Position numbers and translations under genes: made by a program
In this document: in pieces, positions 33,510 to 45,545 of the stretch
How the letters are laid out: each line of letters begins with the position of its first letter
Position numbering within the stretch: the stretch's first letter is position 1
The notes under the pieces: model-generated
Seen by the model: the letters and a program-made list of their open reading frames with translations, nothing else
Told to the model about the DNA's origin: nothing
Database searches by the model: none
Assembly (NCBI GenBank): GCA_930367205.1
Contig: OV884009.1
Coordinates: 99,779,189-99,843,188, forward strand
Direction: 5' to 3'
DNA: 64,000 nucleotides
Source of the DNA: Acanthosoma haemorrhoidale
Taxonomy: Eukaryota; Arthropoda; Insecta; Hemiptera; Acanthosomatidae

Positions 33510-33696
33510 ATAAGTTAGCTGGGGAGCCTACTATGAGGAGATAACATAGGTAAGACTCCCCAGCTAATCCTCTCAAGGCATTAGCCAACCTATATATAGG
33601 AGTAAGAAGATAAATAAAGCTCATTCTCAACCTAACTATCGTGTCGGTTCATTACCTCTTCCCCTTTTTTAATCTCTGAGTTCAGTCTATCGTAAG

Positions 33697-33714
33697 TGGT
33701 GCCGAAACCCGGGA
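33697..33714 (+). other. Primer binding site, tRNA-Phe type
   Basis: TGGTGCCGAAACCCGGGA, the same 18-mer as on the minus strand at 9059-9076, lies just after the LTR. Confidence 0.75.
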
Positions 33715-33750
33715 AGTGTTATCGTTACCGTAGAGTTATCGGCTCGTGAG

Positions 33751-34910
33751 TTGTTCTCTCTCGATTACGGAATGCCGGAGGGAGTGCTCAGGCCAGCGGT
33801 GCTCAACGCAGCAGCTGACATACCGCAACTTCCTCAATCGACCATGGCAGTCGCTCATGCCAACACCATGGCATGGATGAAGATCCAGGCGATCACAGCA
33901 CAAGATGTTTGCCGACCTAGAGAGGTTTGCCGGTGAGACAGGAGAGCTGAATCACTTCCTGAAGGGAGGGGACAGGTTAATGTTATGGATAGAGTGCAAG
34001 CGAGCAGAGGATCTAATCACCGAAGGGGATGCCGAGTCGCTGAGGGCAGCTCTAGTGTGCAGGGTGAAGAGGAGCATCCTAAACATGATCCAGGCGGACG
34101 AGGAGACCCCATGGATGGCCATAAAGGAACGATTGAAGAAGGCGTTCGGAGGGGGACGGTGGACACCTGAGGAGGACATTTTTAAGATGTTCCAGGAAAT
34201 TAAGAAGTCCCACCAGACAAACGGACACTACGCTGGAAATCTCCTTGCGAAGTACAACAACATCACGGAGAAGATGAGGGAGTCGGTAAGCGCGCCTGAG
34301 GTGGAGGCACGGATGGCGTTCCTATCGACTATATTGAAAGTGCAGTTGGCAAAAGAGACGGGAAAAAAGGAAAAAATTCCCGAGAGAACGCACGTTCCTG
34401 GAGTGTGCCCAGGAGATGGTGGACGCCAGCGCCAGGGAGGAGGAAGGCGCGGGATACGAAAGAGACGTGAGTTGGAAGAGAGTCACGTACAGAAGGAGCC
34501 CGCCAAGACAGAGTGGACACAGCCGGGGAATGGAAAGGCGGACCGGCAGAGGACAAGACGAGAGGAGGAGGAAGCAGGAAGGAAGGTGCTTCGAATGTAA
34601 TCGTCCGGGACACGTAGCAGCTCAGTGCGGCCAGGTAAAATGCTTTGAATGCGGGAGACAGGGGCATATGGCCAGGAATTGCCCTAGACGCAATACCAGA
34701 GGCGACAGGAGGGGATTCCGGCCGGAACCTATGGAGGTGAACCAGCAGGAGTGGACCCCACGGAGACAGGCTGGACGAGCCGCGACCCCCTACTCGAGCG
34801 GAGAGTCTTCAGGAGACGAAAGCGGTCGGTCGGAGCGCAGCGCCCCGACGTTGAGACACGAGGTAAGTGGGGGGGCCCGTGGAAAGGGGGGCCGTCGGGA
34901 GCCGAGGTAG
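33751..34910 (+). pseudogene. Gypsy gag, frameshifted, two intact CCHC knuckles
   Basis: Gag is spread over three frames: 33751-33936, 33905-34400 and 34416-34910. The first shift is near 33903, where the N-terminal segment ending AWMKIQAITAQD changes phase into MFADLERFAGETGE. The second is near 34390, before MVDASAREEE. The middle block contains MAFLSTILKVQLAKETGKK, nearly identical to the other gypsy gag. The nucleocapsid part has CFECNRPGHVAAQC and CFECGRQGHMARNC, both complete CCHC knuckles, in an Arg/Gly-rich context. Two indels suffice to explain the damage. Confidence 0.85.
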
Positions 34911-35039
34911 TAAGGGGAAATAGGCGGCACGAATGAGGGTGCGATTTGGGGGGGGGGGCAACCGGGCGTGCGTGTTAGAAGTGAATAACGGCAAAAAGGG
35001 AAAAGGGGGATTTAGGTTGCCCGTGGCGAGGGGGGGGGG

Positions 35040-35142
35040 CGTCCGGAATTCGGTTCTTGATCGATACGGGGAGCACCCACTCGCTGGTAAGCGAAAGGGG
35101 GGCGAGGGAACTGGGAATTTGGGACAGTCAAAAACCGTGTAA
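35040..35142 (+). pseudogene. Gypsy protease active-site fragment
   Basis: One frame encodes FLIDTGSTHSL, with the aspartic protease D-T-G at 35063-35071. The frame is not continuous with gag or RT, and poly-G runs nearby (34948-34957 and 35031-35039) are likely places of slippage. Confidence 0.65.
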
Positions 35143-35790
35143 GTGCGCTATAACCACGGTAAGCGGAAGGTGTGGAACGGGCGGGGAAGCACAATCGCTG
35201 GGCGCGAAGAGGAACACAGGATACCGGTGAAGTCAGGGACGCCGGTGTACGTCAAGGAGAGGCGCTATCCCCAGGCAATGAGAGAGGTTATAAGGGGGCA
35301 GCTCGGGGAACTCCTAGAGCAGGGTATTATAAGACCTAGTAGCACGCCCTACAATAGTCCACTGTGGGTCGTGGAAAAGAGGAGCGGGGATGATCAGAAA
35401 CATTACCGGGTAGTAGTGGACTATCGTAAGCTGAACGAGGTCACGGTGGACGAGAGGTACCCGCTCCCCAGGATCGAGGATATACTCGATCGCCTGTCGG
35501 GAGCGACGGTGTTCAGTACGTTGGACCTCAAGGGTGGGTATCATCAGGTTAGGATGGCAGACGAGGACGTTGGGAAGACAGCGTTCTCTTGGGAGCGAGG
35601 GCATTATGAGTTCGTGTGAATGCCCTTCGGTCTGAAGGGGGCCCCGTTAACTTTCCAGCGTCTTATGGACGAACTCCAGACGGGGCTGGGTGAGGACTTC
35701 TCTCAGGTGTATATGGACGACCTAATAGTGTTCAGTAAGACTGAACAGGAACATGTCCAGCACCTGGGCCGAGTCCAAGATCAGCAGTCT
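35143..35790 (+). pseudogene. Gypsy RT N-terminal half with a nonsense codon, truncated
   Basis: The first frame (35143-35619) contains YPQAMREVIRGQL, SPLWVVEKR, VVVDYRKLNEVTV and FSTLDLKGGYHQV with the first catalytic Asp. It stops at TGA (35617-35619), where related elements have an Arg before MPFGL; a single C-to-T change explains this. The next frame (35620-35832) continues MPFGLKGAPLTFQRLMDEL and reaches the catalytic YMDD. Gypsy homology then ends near 35790 and the last residues are unrelated sequence. RNase H and integrase are absent. Confidence 0.85.
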
Positions 35791-36077
35791 ATTTTTGAGC
35801 CATGGAAGAAGATTTTCGAAAATCCAGACTGACAGATAGACACCCAGGACCGGTTTATGGATTCACTAATCATACAGAAAAAAATTAAGTGCAAATCAGT
35901 TCAATTCTGAAACACAGGTAGTGGAGCCGAAATCCTTGTCCAGCACCGTTGGAACCACTCAGTAGAAACGCCCACAGGTTTGTTTTTTTTAATCCTCTTG
36001 TTAAAAATTAATGTAAGTACAAAATATGGATTCTTCGACAAATCTATTTACAATTGCTTCATTGTATTTCCTGTAAC

Positions 36078-36369
36078 TTGGCTACATTTTATACAAATTC
36101 TAGTATGCAAAATAGTGATCTGCATTGTACAAAAGTATAATGATGTACATTATACGTCAATGGACTGAATTTATTAAAAGGAATACTGCTCACCTTATTT
36201 ATCATAAACTTACAACTAACAGTAAAAACTTGAACTAAATCTTAAACCTAATTTTCCAACAGTCTGTCACCATCGATCCGGGAAGGGTGTTGGGGTCATA
36301 GTGTTAAACAGTGGGTTTGTGAGGTGCTGCAATGAGTCAAAATACTTTATGTGTCTCCGGTGGATGAAC
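36078..36369 (+). repeat. Dispersed repeat, copy a (~250-290 bp)
   Basis: This block, from TTGGCTACATTTTATACAA to CCGGTGGATGAAC, recurs at 39053-39302 with substitutions and small gaps. It contains AACAGTCTGTCACCATC... No coding is recognised. Confidence 0.7.
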
Positions 36370-36639
36370 GCACCCACCAATGGCACACCCATCAACGGGT
36401 GCAGGTCGGCGTTCTTTAACCTCTCAAGAGAGGTATGTTGGACCACTGATCCCATTCTGGAATTGTTGGAGAGTTTTAGCTGTATTATCAGTCAGGTGGG
36501 TATATAGCGGGGGCACCGTACATCAGAGCTGGGCGGAAGACACATTTATTTATCTATTAGGCAATGCGTTTTTCCCTTGGAGGCGGCATCACGTGGATGA
36601 ATGTGGCTTCACTACTAGATTATGAAGATAAACTTGGGG

Positions 36640-37110
36640 GCACCCATTTATCTCACCACCCTCTATAAGAAACCGAAGGCCCCTCTTCAAGAGTTCTCAG
36701 CCCTCTTAGATAGTGTGCTAAGAAAAACAACCACTGGGTTGTCGAAGACTTAAATTTGTGGCATACAGGGGATAATTCCACCGTCAACCTAGAGTGAAGA
36801 AAATTGGTAAATGTACCCTTTACTGTCGTTCACCCCCAGAAGGGCACTTTTCGACATAGACGAGATAGTATAATGACCTCCACCCTAGATCTCTTACTCA
36901 CAAAACAGCCGCACAGGATAAACAATTGTGAGACCCTCGACTTTGTGACGACTGACCAACTGCCAGTCCTGTATTCTATTGACTATAGAGTTGTGATACC
37001 ACGTCCCACTAAGTATGACTATATTCGAGCCGACTGGGAACTATATTGATCACAATTTTACCGCCAATTTCATTCAGGAACAGGATAATCTCAGGAAGTG
37101 CATCGACAGA
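36640..37110 (+). pseudogene. Non-LTR endonuclease fragment
   Basis: The frame 36804-37049 contains NVPFTVVHPQKGTFRHR, STLDLLLTK and TTDQLPVLYSID, matching the C-terminal part of the APE-type endonuclease of Jockey/I-like elements. The usual SDH motif reads TDQ, so the catalytic His is lost. Upstream, about 36650-36790, other frames give YKKPKAPLQEFSALL and similar endonuclease-like text. It differs from the main Jockey family of this window. No RT follows. Confidence 0.55.
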
Positions 37111-37912
37111 TAGCTTTCCTAACCGAGATTATCGTCAGTTTTATAATGCTTGCTTTATATATAATATTTACAATCTTGCTTAGAACAAGCATAGGGTGCC
37201 TGAGCAGAACTGTATACCTGCCTTGTGGCTTCATGGAAGTCAATGATGGTTCTTGTTTTTTTTTAAGTAAGCAACCTTCCCCACCCAGTCCCTCCCTGTT
37301 TCCCTTACTCCCTATTTTTATCATTGAAAGCTACACAGTAAGTAGTAAAGTAGTTCTTAAGGTAGAGTAAACAATATCTTATTCCTTAAATTGAGAGAAG
37401 GTTGGCATTATTACTAAATTATGACTTCTCATGTCATGGTATGATTTATGCGACAAATAGAGTTTTTTAAGTGAATATATATTAAGCAGTTATAAATAAA
37501 ATAAAATATATCGATGGATACTTATATGACTCTCCCTTTAATATTTTAAAATACTACGATTGTGACTAATAAAACTACTATTTTATGTATGTTTGATAAA
37601 TACAATCTTTAACCACGGATGATTTAAATCTTGAACAGCTTTCATAATGGTTTTAAAAAATCTTAAGTTAACAAAACGCGTCTAACCTATTTGAAGTTAC
37701 ATTAATTTAGTTCATACGACTTCATGTAACAATAGTATCATACAGGATTTTAAAGTAATCGTTATTATGTCGACTATTTTGAACCTCTTTACCGACAGAC
37801 TGGTGAAAAAATGTCTTCCGACACCTCTTTCAAAGTAGAGCCTCAGCTTTCGACTTGTCAAGTATTTAAACGGATAGAACTATAGAATATCTAAAAACTT
37901 TTGTAAAAACTT
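37111..37912. other. Non-coding AT-rich stretch
   Basis: No gene or known repeat is recognised between the endonuclease fragment and the tail module of the next Jockey fragment. Confidence 0.4.
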
Positions 37913-38935
37913 GATTAGTACGGATAATGAATTATATTAATATTTCACTGGAATGAATCAACTATACACGCAAATACGTGTAACATTCACTTTGACTATT
38001 ATACGACTCAATTTAATCTCGTTTAGCACATACTCTGTATTATTTAGTGCTAATTAATTATTATAAGTCTGGAACACCAAGTCGTAGATTAAGCCACTGA
38101 CAGTAATCGATGTACCCATAATCCATTCTCAACCGATATGTAATTGCTACAAATGTTCTTGTTCATACTGTATATTTACAATCTTCATTTACTCGCTCAT
38201 TCATACAATATTTATAGACAGTCCAGAGGCCTCCCAAGTCCACATGTTTTTCACCTCCCTCCCGTACAAAAGAGAAAGCGAAGTCTTGGGAAGTCCCCTA
38301 CGCTCCTCCGTCAGCCGTGTCACCGGATACGAACCAGTGGAGGCTGACCAAGAGCGCGAGAGCCACAGACGATCAGGGCATGATTGGTTCTCATGGCCTT
38401 TGCCAGAACTCCCACTGTCACTTATTTATAGCACTTCATGAGGCCACTACCGCATTAGTTTCCGAGGAGGATTATAAGGATGAGTGGCGCAGAGTAATGA
38501 CTGTGCTAGAGGATGGGGGTAGTTGGATAAGTTTCTATGGGACTTCATGAACTTGGAACGGAAGAGTTCAAGAATGTAAGGTGCATTAAGATCGTTATGA
38601 AGCGTTTGTTGCTGACATAATAGGGGGCATTTACTATTGTTTGCAGGAATTTTGATTGAAAGGATTGGATACACTTGATGTTCGACTTGTTTGCTGCCCC
38701 CCAAAGGTCTATTCCGTATGTCCGGATTGGCTTAGTTATAACTTTCTAGACTAGCAATTTTTTTTCCATTGAGAGATGGGATGTCTTTTGAAGTAGTCTG
38801 TAGAGATAACCAAAGCGTCTGTTTAGTTCTTTTCTTTTTAGCCATATGTGCGGGTTCCATGTCAGCATTTTGTCGAGGTAGAAGCCGAAGTACCGTACTT
38901 ACTTGGATACAGGGAGAGGAATGGAATTAAACTTT
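37913..38935 (-). mobile_element. Jockey 3' fragment with variant tail (copy 3)
   Basis: The minus strand reads the RT C-terminus (from about 38935, with an FYLDKMLTWNPH-like segment), then the 3' UTR to about 38160, then a ~245-bp segment (37913-38160) in place of the usual AATAAAG end. That tail and part of the UTR recur at 48439-48880. The coding remnant is full of stops. Confidence 0.7.
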
Positions 38936-39052
38936 AATTATTAATTATTAATTACCAATCATTCTCCTTGAGTGACGAAAAATAACATGAACCATTCAGG
39001 AATTCGTTCAACTGGAATACCCAGTGAAAATTACCCTGAAAAGCCTATTCTC

Positions 39053-39302
39053 TTGGCTACATTTTATACAATTTCTGATTTCTACACATTTTGATATGCA
39101 TTATACATAGTATAATCATGTACATTACACATTAATTTACTGAAATTAAAAGTGATGGGGCTCACCTTATTAATCATAGAATTTAAAACTTATATCTAGC
39201 AATAAAAACTTAAACTACATCTTAACCTAATTTTCCCCAACAGTCTGTTACCATCAATGAGGGAAGGGTGTTAAACAATGGATTTGTTTCCGGTGGATGA
39301 AC
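39053..39302 (+). repeat. Dispersed repeat, copy b
   Basis: Second copy of the block at 36078-36369, in the same orientation and shorter by internal gaps. Confidence 0.7.
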
Positions 39303-39865
39303 TGACCTCAAATAACATAGAAACTCATACCAATTTATATCATTGGTGGATTTTAGTAATTAGTTTAAAAAGAGTGCCAATGAACCTCAAAACTCTATTC
39401 ACAAGACACAATTCAAGCCAAAATTGACATGACGAAGCAAACCACCCTCCTCAATGTCTTATGTGGAATTTGATAACTAGTTCAATGGTAATATAAAGTG
39501 TTAATGCCTATTTTCAAAAAATATAATTCAAGCAGACATACGGAAGAAACATATCTCTATCATAATATTTCAGGAATTCTTTAAACAAAAATATCCAGTG
39601 GAAATCACCTAATTTTAATGAATGATTAACATAAAAAATAAACCCATCCCAATCAATAATATTGGTAGAATACAGCAATTCGTTGGAAGGACACACCCTT
39701 AAATGCCAATTCTAAAGATTCATAATTCTAGCAAAAAATGACTTGGTGAAGCAACACATTCTCATCAAAGATGGTCATATGGAAGCAACACATCCTTATC
39801 TATATTATCTGTGAATTTCGGCTAAAAACACGCTTTAAACAACTGTATAGAGTTCAAAGAACCTC

Positions 39866-40305
39866 CCGTCTCTCGATATAAAATTAATTACTAATTTACA
39901 ATGTAAATTAAAGCCAATCTTGACCTACGGAAGCTATGGATAGAGCTATGGAGGACAGCAAAAAAGTCTAACATCAAGCGTATCCAATCCTTTCAAACAA
40001 AAGCCCTGAACCATATTAAATGTCCCTTATTACGTCAGCTACAAAACCCTTCATAACAATCTTATTAATCCTTACATTCTCGAACTCATCACTTCCAAGT
40101 TCGTGAAATTCCATAGCAACCTATCCAGCCACTCTAATCCCGTAGCACAGTCATTACACTGCGCCACACATATCCCGTAACCTCCTTGGAGACTAAAGCG
40201 GCAGTGGCTTCGTGACCTGCTACAAATACGTGACAGTGGGAGTCCTGGCACTCATGTCCTGAGCATGTGTGGCTCTTGCCTTCTTTTCAGCCTGCAAATG
40301 GATAT
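39866..40305 (+). mobile_element. Jockey 3' fragment (copy 4)
   Basis: This matches 47140-47560: the RT C-terminal text around ATCCAATCCTTTCAAACAAAAG and the 3' UTR including CGTGACAGTGGGAGTCCTGG. Both ends are truncated and no terminal AATAAAG is present. Confidence 0.75.
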
Positions 40306-40739
40306 GGAGAAGCTACATATGCCTATGAATATCATTTGTGAACTTCAAGACTTTGTTAAAATGGAAAATCCAGTACTAATCCGTCATAAATGCTTATTTT
40401 CAACCAAAGACTCACTTAGCGAAGTAGCCCTTCCCTATTAATATCATCTGTAGATTTCATCAATTGGTGCACCCTGATTATCCAGTAAAAATCGTTCTCA
40501 AATGCATATTTTCAACAAAGACCCTTCAAGCAATTACTGGCATAGAGTAGAAACCGAACCTAACTAATATCATAAATGAAGTTCAGGAATTCTTCACCGG
40601 GAATATCGAGTGGTAATCACTTTCATATTTCTATTCTAAAGACCAATAAATAATTCTTTCAATGGTAAAATCCTGTGCCAATCGCCAGTTTTCAAGACTC
40701 ATAATTTAGTCGACCTCGTACTGTTACAGTGTGCGCATT

Positions 40740-41599
40740 GTGCTTTGCGTTATTGTTATTGGTGGGTCGTAACGAAGGGGGTGTCTGGTCACCCTAGCCC
40801 TGGTGACAAGTGAGGGTTGTTTGAGTTTATAACCTGGGCAATCGTTTCATGGTGGCTTTACTATCTGACTCCATGTTTTGATAGGTGTGTGCCTCAACAA
40901 TGCACTATGTTCAGGAGAAGAGGTATAGGGTAGGTAGGTAGGTAGTTTGTGTGGTCTTGGAATGACCACGAATTCACACTCGGTATCTGAGGGTTATCGA
41001 AATCCGTCCGGATACCAAAGGTGAGTGTGAACCGGAGAGAGGCAGACTGAATTGTCACGAAAGACACTGCTTGGCAAGGGCCACGACAACCGTTGTCCAT
41101 TAGGGAAAGGTCTCTCCCAAGGAGGTGCTAGATTCAGCGAGACGAAGGCAGAGATTCCCACTAGGAAGGTGCGGGGTCTGACAACGCCGGACTAAAACAT
41201 AGCGGGGTTAGGAGAGAAAAGATGCAGAGGTTTTTCATAAGGAAGAAGACAAAATTCTTGAATACCGTCGCAGCTGCAAGTCGAGTAGCTTCGCTAGGAG
41301 GAGAATGAATTACAGCCCGAGATCTGCCCCTATTTATAGTTAGTGGTGGCTCTTTAGGCCCAATCATTTCCCTCGTTGTTGTGACCAATAAGATCTAAGT
41401 ATGCGGTCGGGCCTTGTGTAGGCAGCCGAAGGGCTGACCCGGCAGGGTCGTTTTCTACCTGATGTGGAGTAGCGGTTACCCACCCGGCTTGCAGCTATGA
41501 CCTCTTTATTGTTTACACATTTACAATGACTTATTTATTTTATTTACATTTGTTTAAATTAATTTACAATATATATACAATAGAGAATAGGGTGCTACA
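40740..41599 (-). repeat. Gypsy-type LTR, reverse orientation
   Basis: On the minus strand it starts TGTAGCACCC at 41599, resembling the TGTAGCGAC start of the 16-kb LTR. It continues through a block shared with 29600-30060 and 54200-54480, which includes CACCTTCCTAGTGGGAATC and CTTCTCCTGAACATAGTGC. A GAGTCAGATA motif near 40870 matches the LTR end region at 16.76 kb. No internal sequence is attached. The 40740 border is approximate. Confidence 0.6.
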
Positions 41600-43317
41600 G
41601 TTATCATAGGCGTTTTGTTTTTTTGTCTTTATAATTATCCTTTTATGGACAAAAAAATCGGCAAATATCTCTTATAAATCACTTCTCTAAACGTAATCAT
41701 TAGATATCACCCTATGGCAGAACCTGTTCTTTCAGTTAATAATTCCAGCAATATTAACAACAAAATGATTCAGCAATTAAAATTCCTCCAATACTAGTAC
41801 AGAATGTAACTAATTATAATCTTTTACAAAATGACTTAAACTCAGCCATTTACCACAGAGCTGGCTGGACAAAAAATTAAAATTTTGTTATCATCCGTTT
41901 AAGATTTTCGGGCATATAGTAGAAATTTAGTTCTAATGCAACATTAGAAATAAAATAAAAATATTTCTGTTGTATTAAGAGGGGTTCCCTAGTCATTCAA
42001 GGAGGTCCAAGTTAGGGACGAGTTAAAACACAAAAAATTCGAAGTGGTCCAAAATGCCTACACTTCTTTGCTTCGTTACTCTGGTTGATAACCAAGAGTG
42101 AAAAATATATATAAATAAATTGTTTTACGCAGTTAAACATAAATCATGTGAGTTTCGATGAAATGCTGCTGCACCATATTTATTATGTAATCTAGAGTAA
42201 TTTTTAAATTTCTTTTACAAATATCAACTAGAAATCTGTAAATAGTATCAATTTTGTATAACATCATACAAATAATTCATTATAACATATTTAAAAATTA
42301 TGATTACTTTTTATTTTATACATACATATATCATTTCATTGATCGACTCAAAAGGTCTTTGTGAGAGAAACAAGGAACATCCCATTAATTCTACATTGTT
42401 TTTTGAAATTAACGTAAAGGGAAATTAGATAACATAAAAACTAGTAAAAATGTCTAATAGTAATTCGTCTATTAAAATATTTTAAACAATTAACGATTTT
42501 TTGGTCTAAACGAACAGAATATTGAAGTATTTAAACACTGTTAAATAATTCTGTTATTTGGAGAAGGGTACTGATAGTATATAGACTTTGAAGGAGGAGA
42601 CACAGTGGAGTGATATCCAGGATTTATCGTTGAGTTTCAATGAAATACGATCAAGGAATGAGAGAACCCGGTTCCCTCGGTACAATTTCTCTCCACGCGC
42701 TAGTAATATTTGTTCTATAGGCAATTTATACCCGACAGTTAACAATTAATCACGCTTGGAGATTCTGGGCCCAGCAACGGATATTAATTTAATTAAAATA
42801 TGGGGATTGGATATTCAAATCGCATCGTCCTCATGCAACCCTATAAATGTACTTTTGTATGTTTTCCTACATTTCAATAGTGTCCCGAGTCCGGAGCCAT
42901 CAGATTTTTAGCTTTATTTTCTAGCTATGTTTACGGAAATACGTCAAAATATTATTTATATAACGAAAGAAATAAGAAGTTGTATTAAATGTGAATTTGT
43001 CAAAAACAAAAAAGGATAGCTTAGCGAGGTTCTGGTTGAGGCCTTTTGTGAAGTTCACAGACTAAGGGACCTTGCCTGTTGAGTGAAGGCTAAATGCCAA
43101 CGACTCCACGGTAGTGCCTCCAGGGAAGACATGGTAACCAACAGCCGACAGTAGATTAAAACTAAATGACATTAGTAAAACCTTTTTATACCAATATTTT
43201 TTATCCATAACTATAATATAAAAATAGGATACGCTTGCTGTAAAGAGATTAAAATTGCTGTTTACTATTTTGTTATACTAATAATAATTAGTAATATTCG
43301 GATCTATGCTTATTATT
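41600..43317. other. Non-coding AT-rich stretch
   Basis: No gene or known repeat is recognised. Short open frames such as 42554-42745 have no motif. Confidence 0.4.
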
Positions 43318-43860
43318 GGTATATTTAGAAGTCATAAGCATAGCCACCTAAAAAAAAGGATTGAATTTAATCGTGGAGTTTATCAATGTAAAGGCAGAGT
43401 ACAGTTGGAGAGATAAAAGCATTCTGCACCACTTCTTTCGAAATAGGAGGAGACAAGTAAAGATTTTTGGAGGGGACCTAATAACTTTATGTTAGTCAAA
43501 AGAAAAGGACTAATAATGTTATTGGGTCCCTCTCGTAATGCAAACAGAACAGTTAGAACTTTGTTAGTCACTTCACGTCCTGCTATCAAGACCTATCTAT
43601 CGATGTAGTCAGCAAGTTCATGGATATCACATTAAATGAGATGAACGTTACAAGTCTTCATTTAGCCCTTTTCTTTTGACTAACATGAAGTTATTGGGTC
43701 CCCTCTAAAAATCTTTACTTCTTTCTTCCTATTTCCAAAGAAGTGGTGCAGGATGCTTTTATCTCCCCAACTCAGAGTACAGTTTTTACATTGATAAACT
43801 CCACAATTAAATTAAATCCTGTCTTTTAGGTGCCTATGCTTATGACTTCCAAATATTCCT
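43318..43860. repeat. Foldback: ~195-bp imperfect inverted repeat with ~150-bp spacer
   Basis: The left arm 43318-43512 pairs with the right arm 43662-43860. Matching landmarks are AAGTCATAAGCATAG, GTGGAGTTTATCAATGTAAA, TGCACCACTTCTTT and AGTAAAGATTTTT on the left and their complements on the right. By eye the arms are roughly 85-90% complementary. No coding or terminal transposon motif was recognised. It could be a foldback transposable element or a hairpin-RNA locus. Confidence 0.8.
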
Positions 43861-44214
43861 CTGCTCCCATACCCTAGATCTCCCAATTCATTCCTTTAGA
43901 ATCCAATAAAATCTTATCCGCATTAGTTCTTTGGTCCTAATTTATAAATTAAATTCTTTCAAAACTTCAAAATTCTTTCCAAAACCTATATCCACTCCCA
44001 CATTTTTTGGAAACTGCCCTGGCAGTTGCAACTATAACATTGGACTCGGTTACATCAAACATGCCAGTGCCATGATTTAGTTTTCGTGTCGTTAGTGTAT
44101 CATGTGAGCTAGTGCAGCAGTTGAGAGAAAAATCGGCCATTACCTTACTGGCTACACTGCAATTCTATCGTTTCATACCGATTCGTTAACTGCATCCACG
44201 AGCGGTGTAGCCAA
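43861..44214. other. Non-coding stretch
   Basis: Nothing recognisable between the foldback and the next Jockey fragment. Confidence 0.4.
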
Positions 44215-44983
44215 TGTTGTAACAAAGTCAATGAAGGCTAATCCATACACACCACATTGAGCTTTCAACGAGGGGCCGGTCCAGCAGTCACCTTCAATTC
44301 GACACCGCTTTTCATATCCACTGTTAGAAACCTAGGATTTTATCTGGGTAAAAGACTGGCGTGGAAACCCCACACAGTTAAACACGCGTTTTAGACAACT
44401 TAACAGACTATGTTAGTGAATAGAAACTTACTCTTGAAAACAAAAACAGCTATTAAAACTGATTTGGAGATACGTACTAGAACTGTGGGGTACAACCAAA
44501 CCTTTTGACATCAAACGAATCTAAACCAAAATTCCAATCCAAAGGCCTCAGAACTGCAGTCAATACACCATTTTACATTAAAAACTCATCCCTTTACAGA
44601 GATCTCTTTGTTCCAACTGCCCTTGACCTTATAACGTCACGATTTTCCAAACTTCACAAAAACCTATCCGCTTATCCAAATCCTTCTGTCAGATCCTCCA
44701 CTTGTCCCCTAAAGTAGCGATGGCCTCGCAATCTATTGTAAATAGATAAGTATGTCATTTGGTCCTAGCGTTGGCTACCATCCCTACTCATCTCCTGAGC
44801 GTATGTGACTCTCTTGCCCTTTCTCTGGCAAAAACGGATGGAGAGTGGGGGTGACGATCCTCATTCCGCCAATTTCCCTACCAGCTTCACTAGGGGCTTC
44901 CGGAGATATACTGTATGAATATTTGTATGAGCCTGGTCTGTACATATCAAGTGAGGACATTGTTTATATGTAATATAAGGTTT
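44215..44983 (+). mobile_element. Diverged Jockey 3' fragment (copy 5)
   Basis: RT C-terminal text is readable in pieces (TVRNLGFYLGKRLAWKPHT; the basic region near 44520), followed by a 3' UTR resembling the family but much diverged. It serves as the landing site of copy 6: its UTR at 44972-44983 carries the TSD AATATAAGGTTT. It is older than copy 6. Confidence 0.65.
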
Positions 44984-45545
44984 GCAGGTACCGCTGCCAT
45001 TGTCCATAACTCCATATCCCACCACATAGTTCCTTTGGTAGCACATGATTTCCTTCAATCCCCTGCAGTGTCAATCACCACCTTCACTTTTCCCCTACAC
45101 TAACATCAATGTACTGCCCTCCCAATAAATCCATTTCCGGCTCCCAATTAATCTCCTTTCTAGACTCCATCGGACATCGTTTGCTTGTGGGTGGGGACTT
45201 TAATGCGAAGCACCAACATTGGGGGTCAAGATCCACGAATACACGAGGACGTGCTTTGCTGTCTGCACTCACACGGAAACCTTGCTCCACTATCACTCCT
45301 GACACAGCCACCTATTAGCCATCTGATCACGAAATCCTGATCTCCTTGATTTATTTTTCTACAATAGTTTAGAAACACTAAACTATTCACTCACGTGCCT
45401 TGATGACCTCTCCTCTGATCATAGTCCTCTATTATTAACCATTTCCCTAAGACCAATTCACAAACTGCCTCCTCCTTCATTTATTAGGGGCTCAGTTGAC
45501 TAGGACCACTTCCGCCAGCTTCTTACAGAGTCCGTAAACATCAAA
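44984..45545 (+). pseudogene. Jockey endonuclease C-terminal half (copy 6)
   Basis: The first frame reads VHNSISHHIVPLVAHDFLQ, then shifts near 45100 to LTSMYCPPNKS and the strongly conserved GGDFNAKHQHWGSR of APE-type endonucleases (about 45190-45235). TITPDTATY and PSDHE follow with an in-frame stop, then further stops. The N-terminal catalytic part is absent. In intact relatives this domain nicks the chromosomal target. Confidence 0.8.

Larger units (their letters stand above)
33510..35790 (+). mobile_element. Truncated Ty3/gypsy element (tRNA-Phe primed)
   Basis: LTR-like sequence (about 33510-33694, with AATAAAG near 33615) is followed by the PBS, gag, a protease fragment and the first part of RT. 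Homology ends within RT near 35790 and no 3' LTR follows. Gag and RT resemble the minus-strand element at 0.9-9.2 kb, and the PBS 18-mer is identical. Frameshifts and a nonsense codon show it is dead, though the gag knuckles are better preserved than in the other copy. Confidence 0.8.
38955..40715. repeat. Degenerate tandem-like array, interrupted by Jockey
   Basis: Variants of the same phrases recur irregularly: 'aattcaagc(a)aaaatgacttggtgaagca' near 39411, 39724 and 40400; 'ggaatatccagtggaaatcacc' near 39015, 39590, 40475 and 40590; and 'atgcctattttcaaaga' near 39500, 39705, 40390 and 40500. The spacing is not constant and units are heavily diverged. Jockey copy 4 (39866-40305) and the dispersed repeat (39053-39302) interrupt it. 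Confidence 0.5.
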
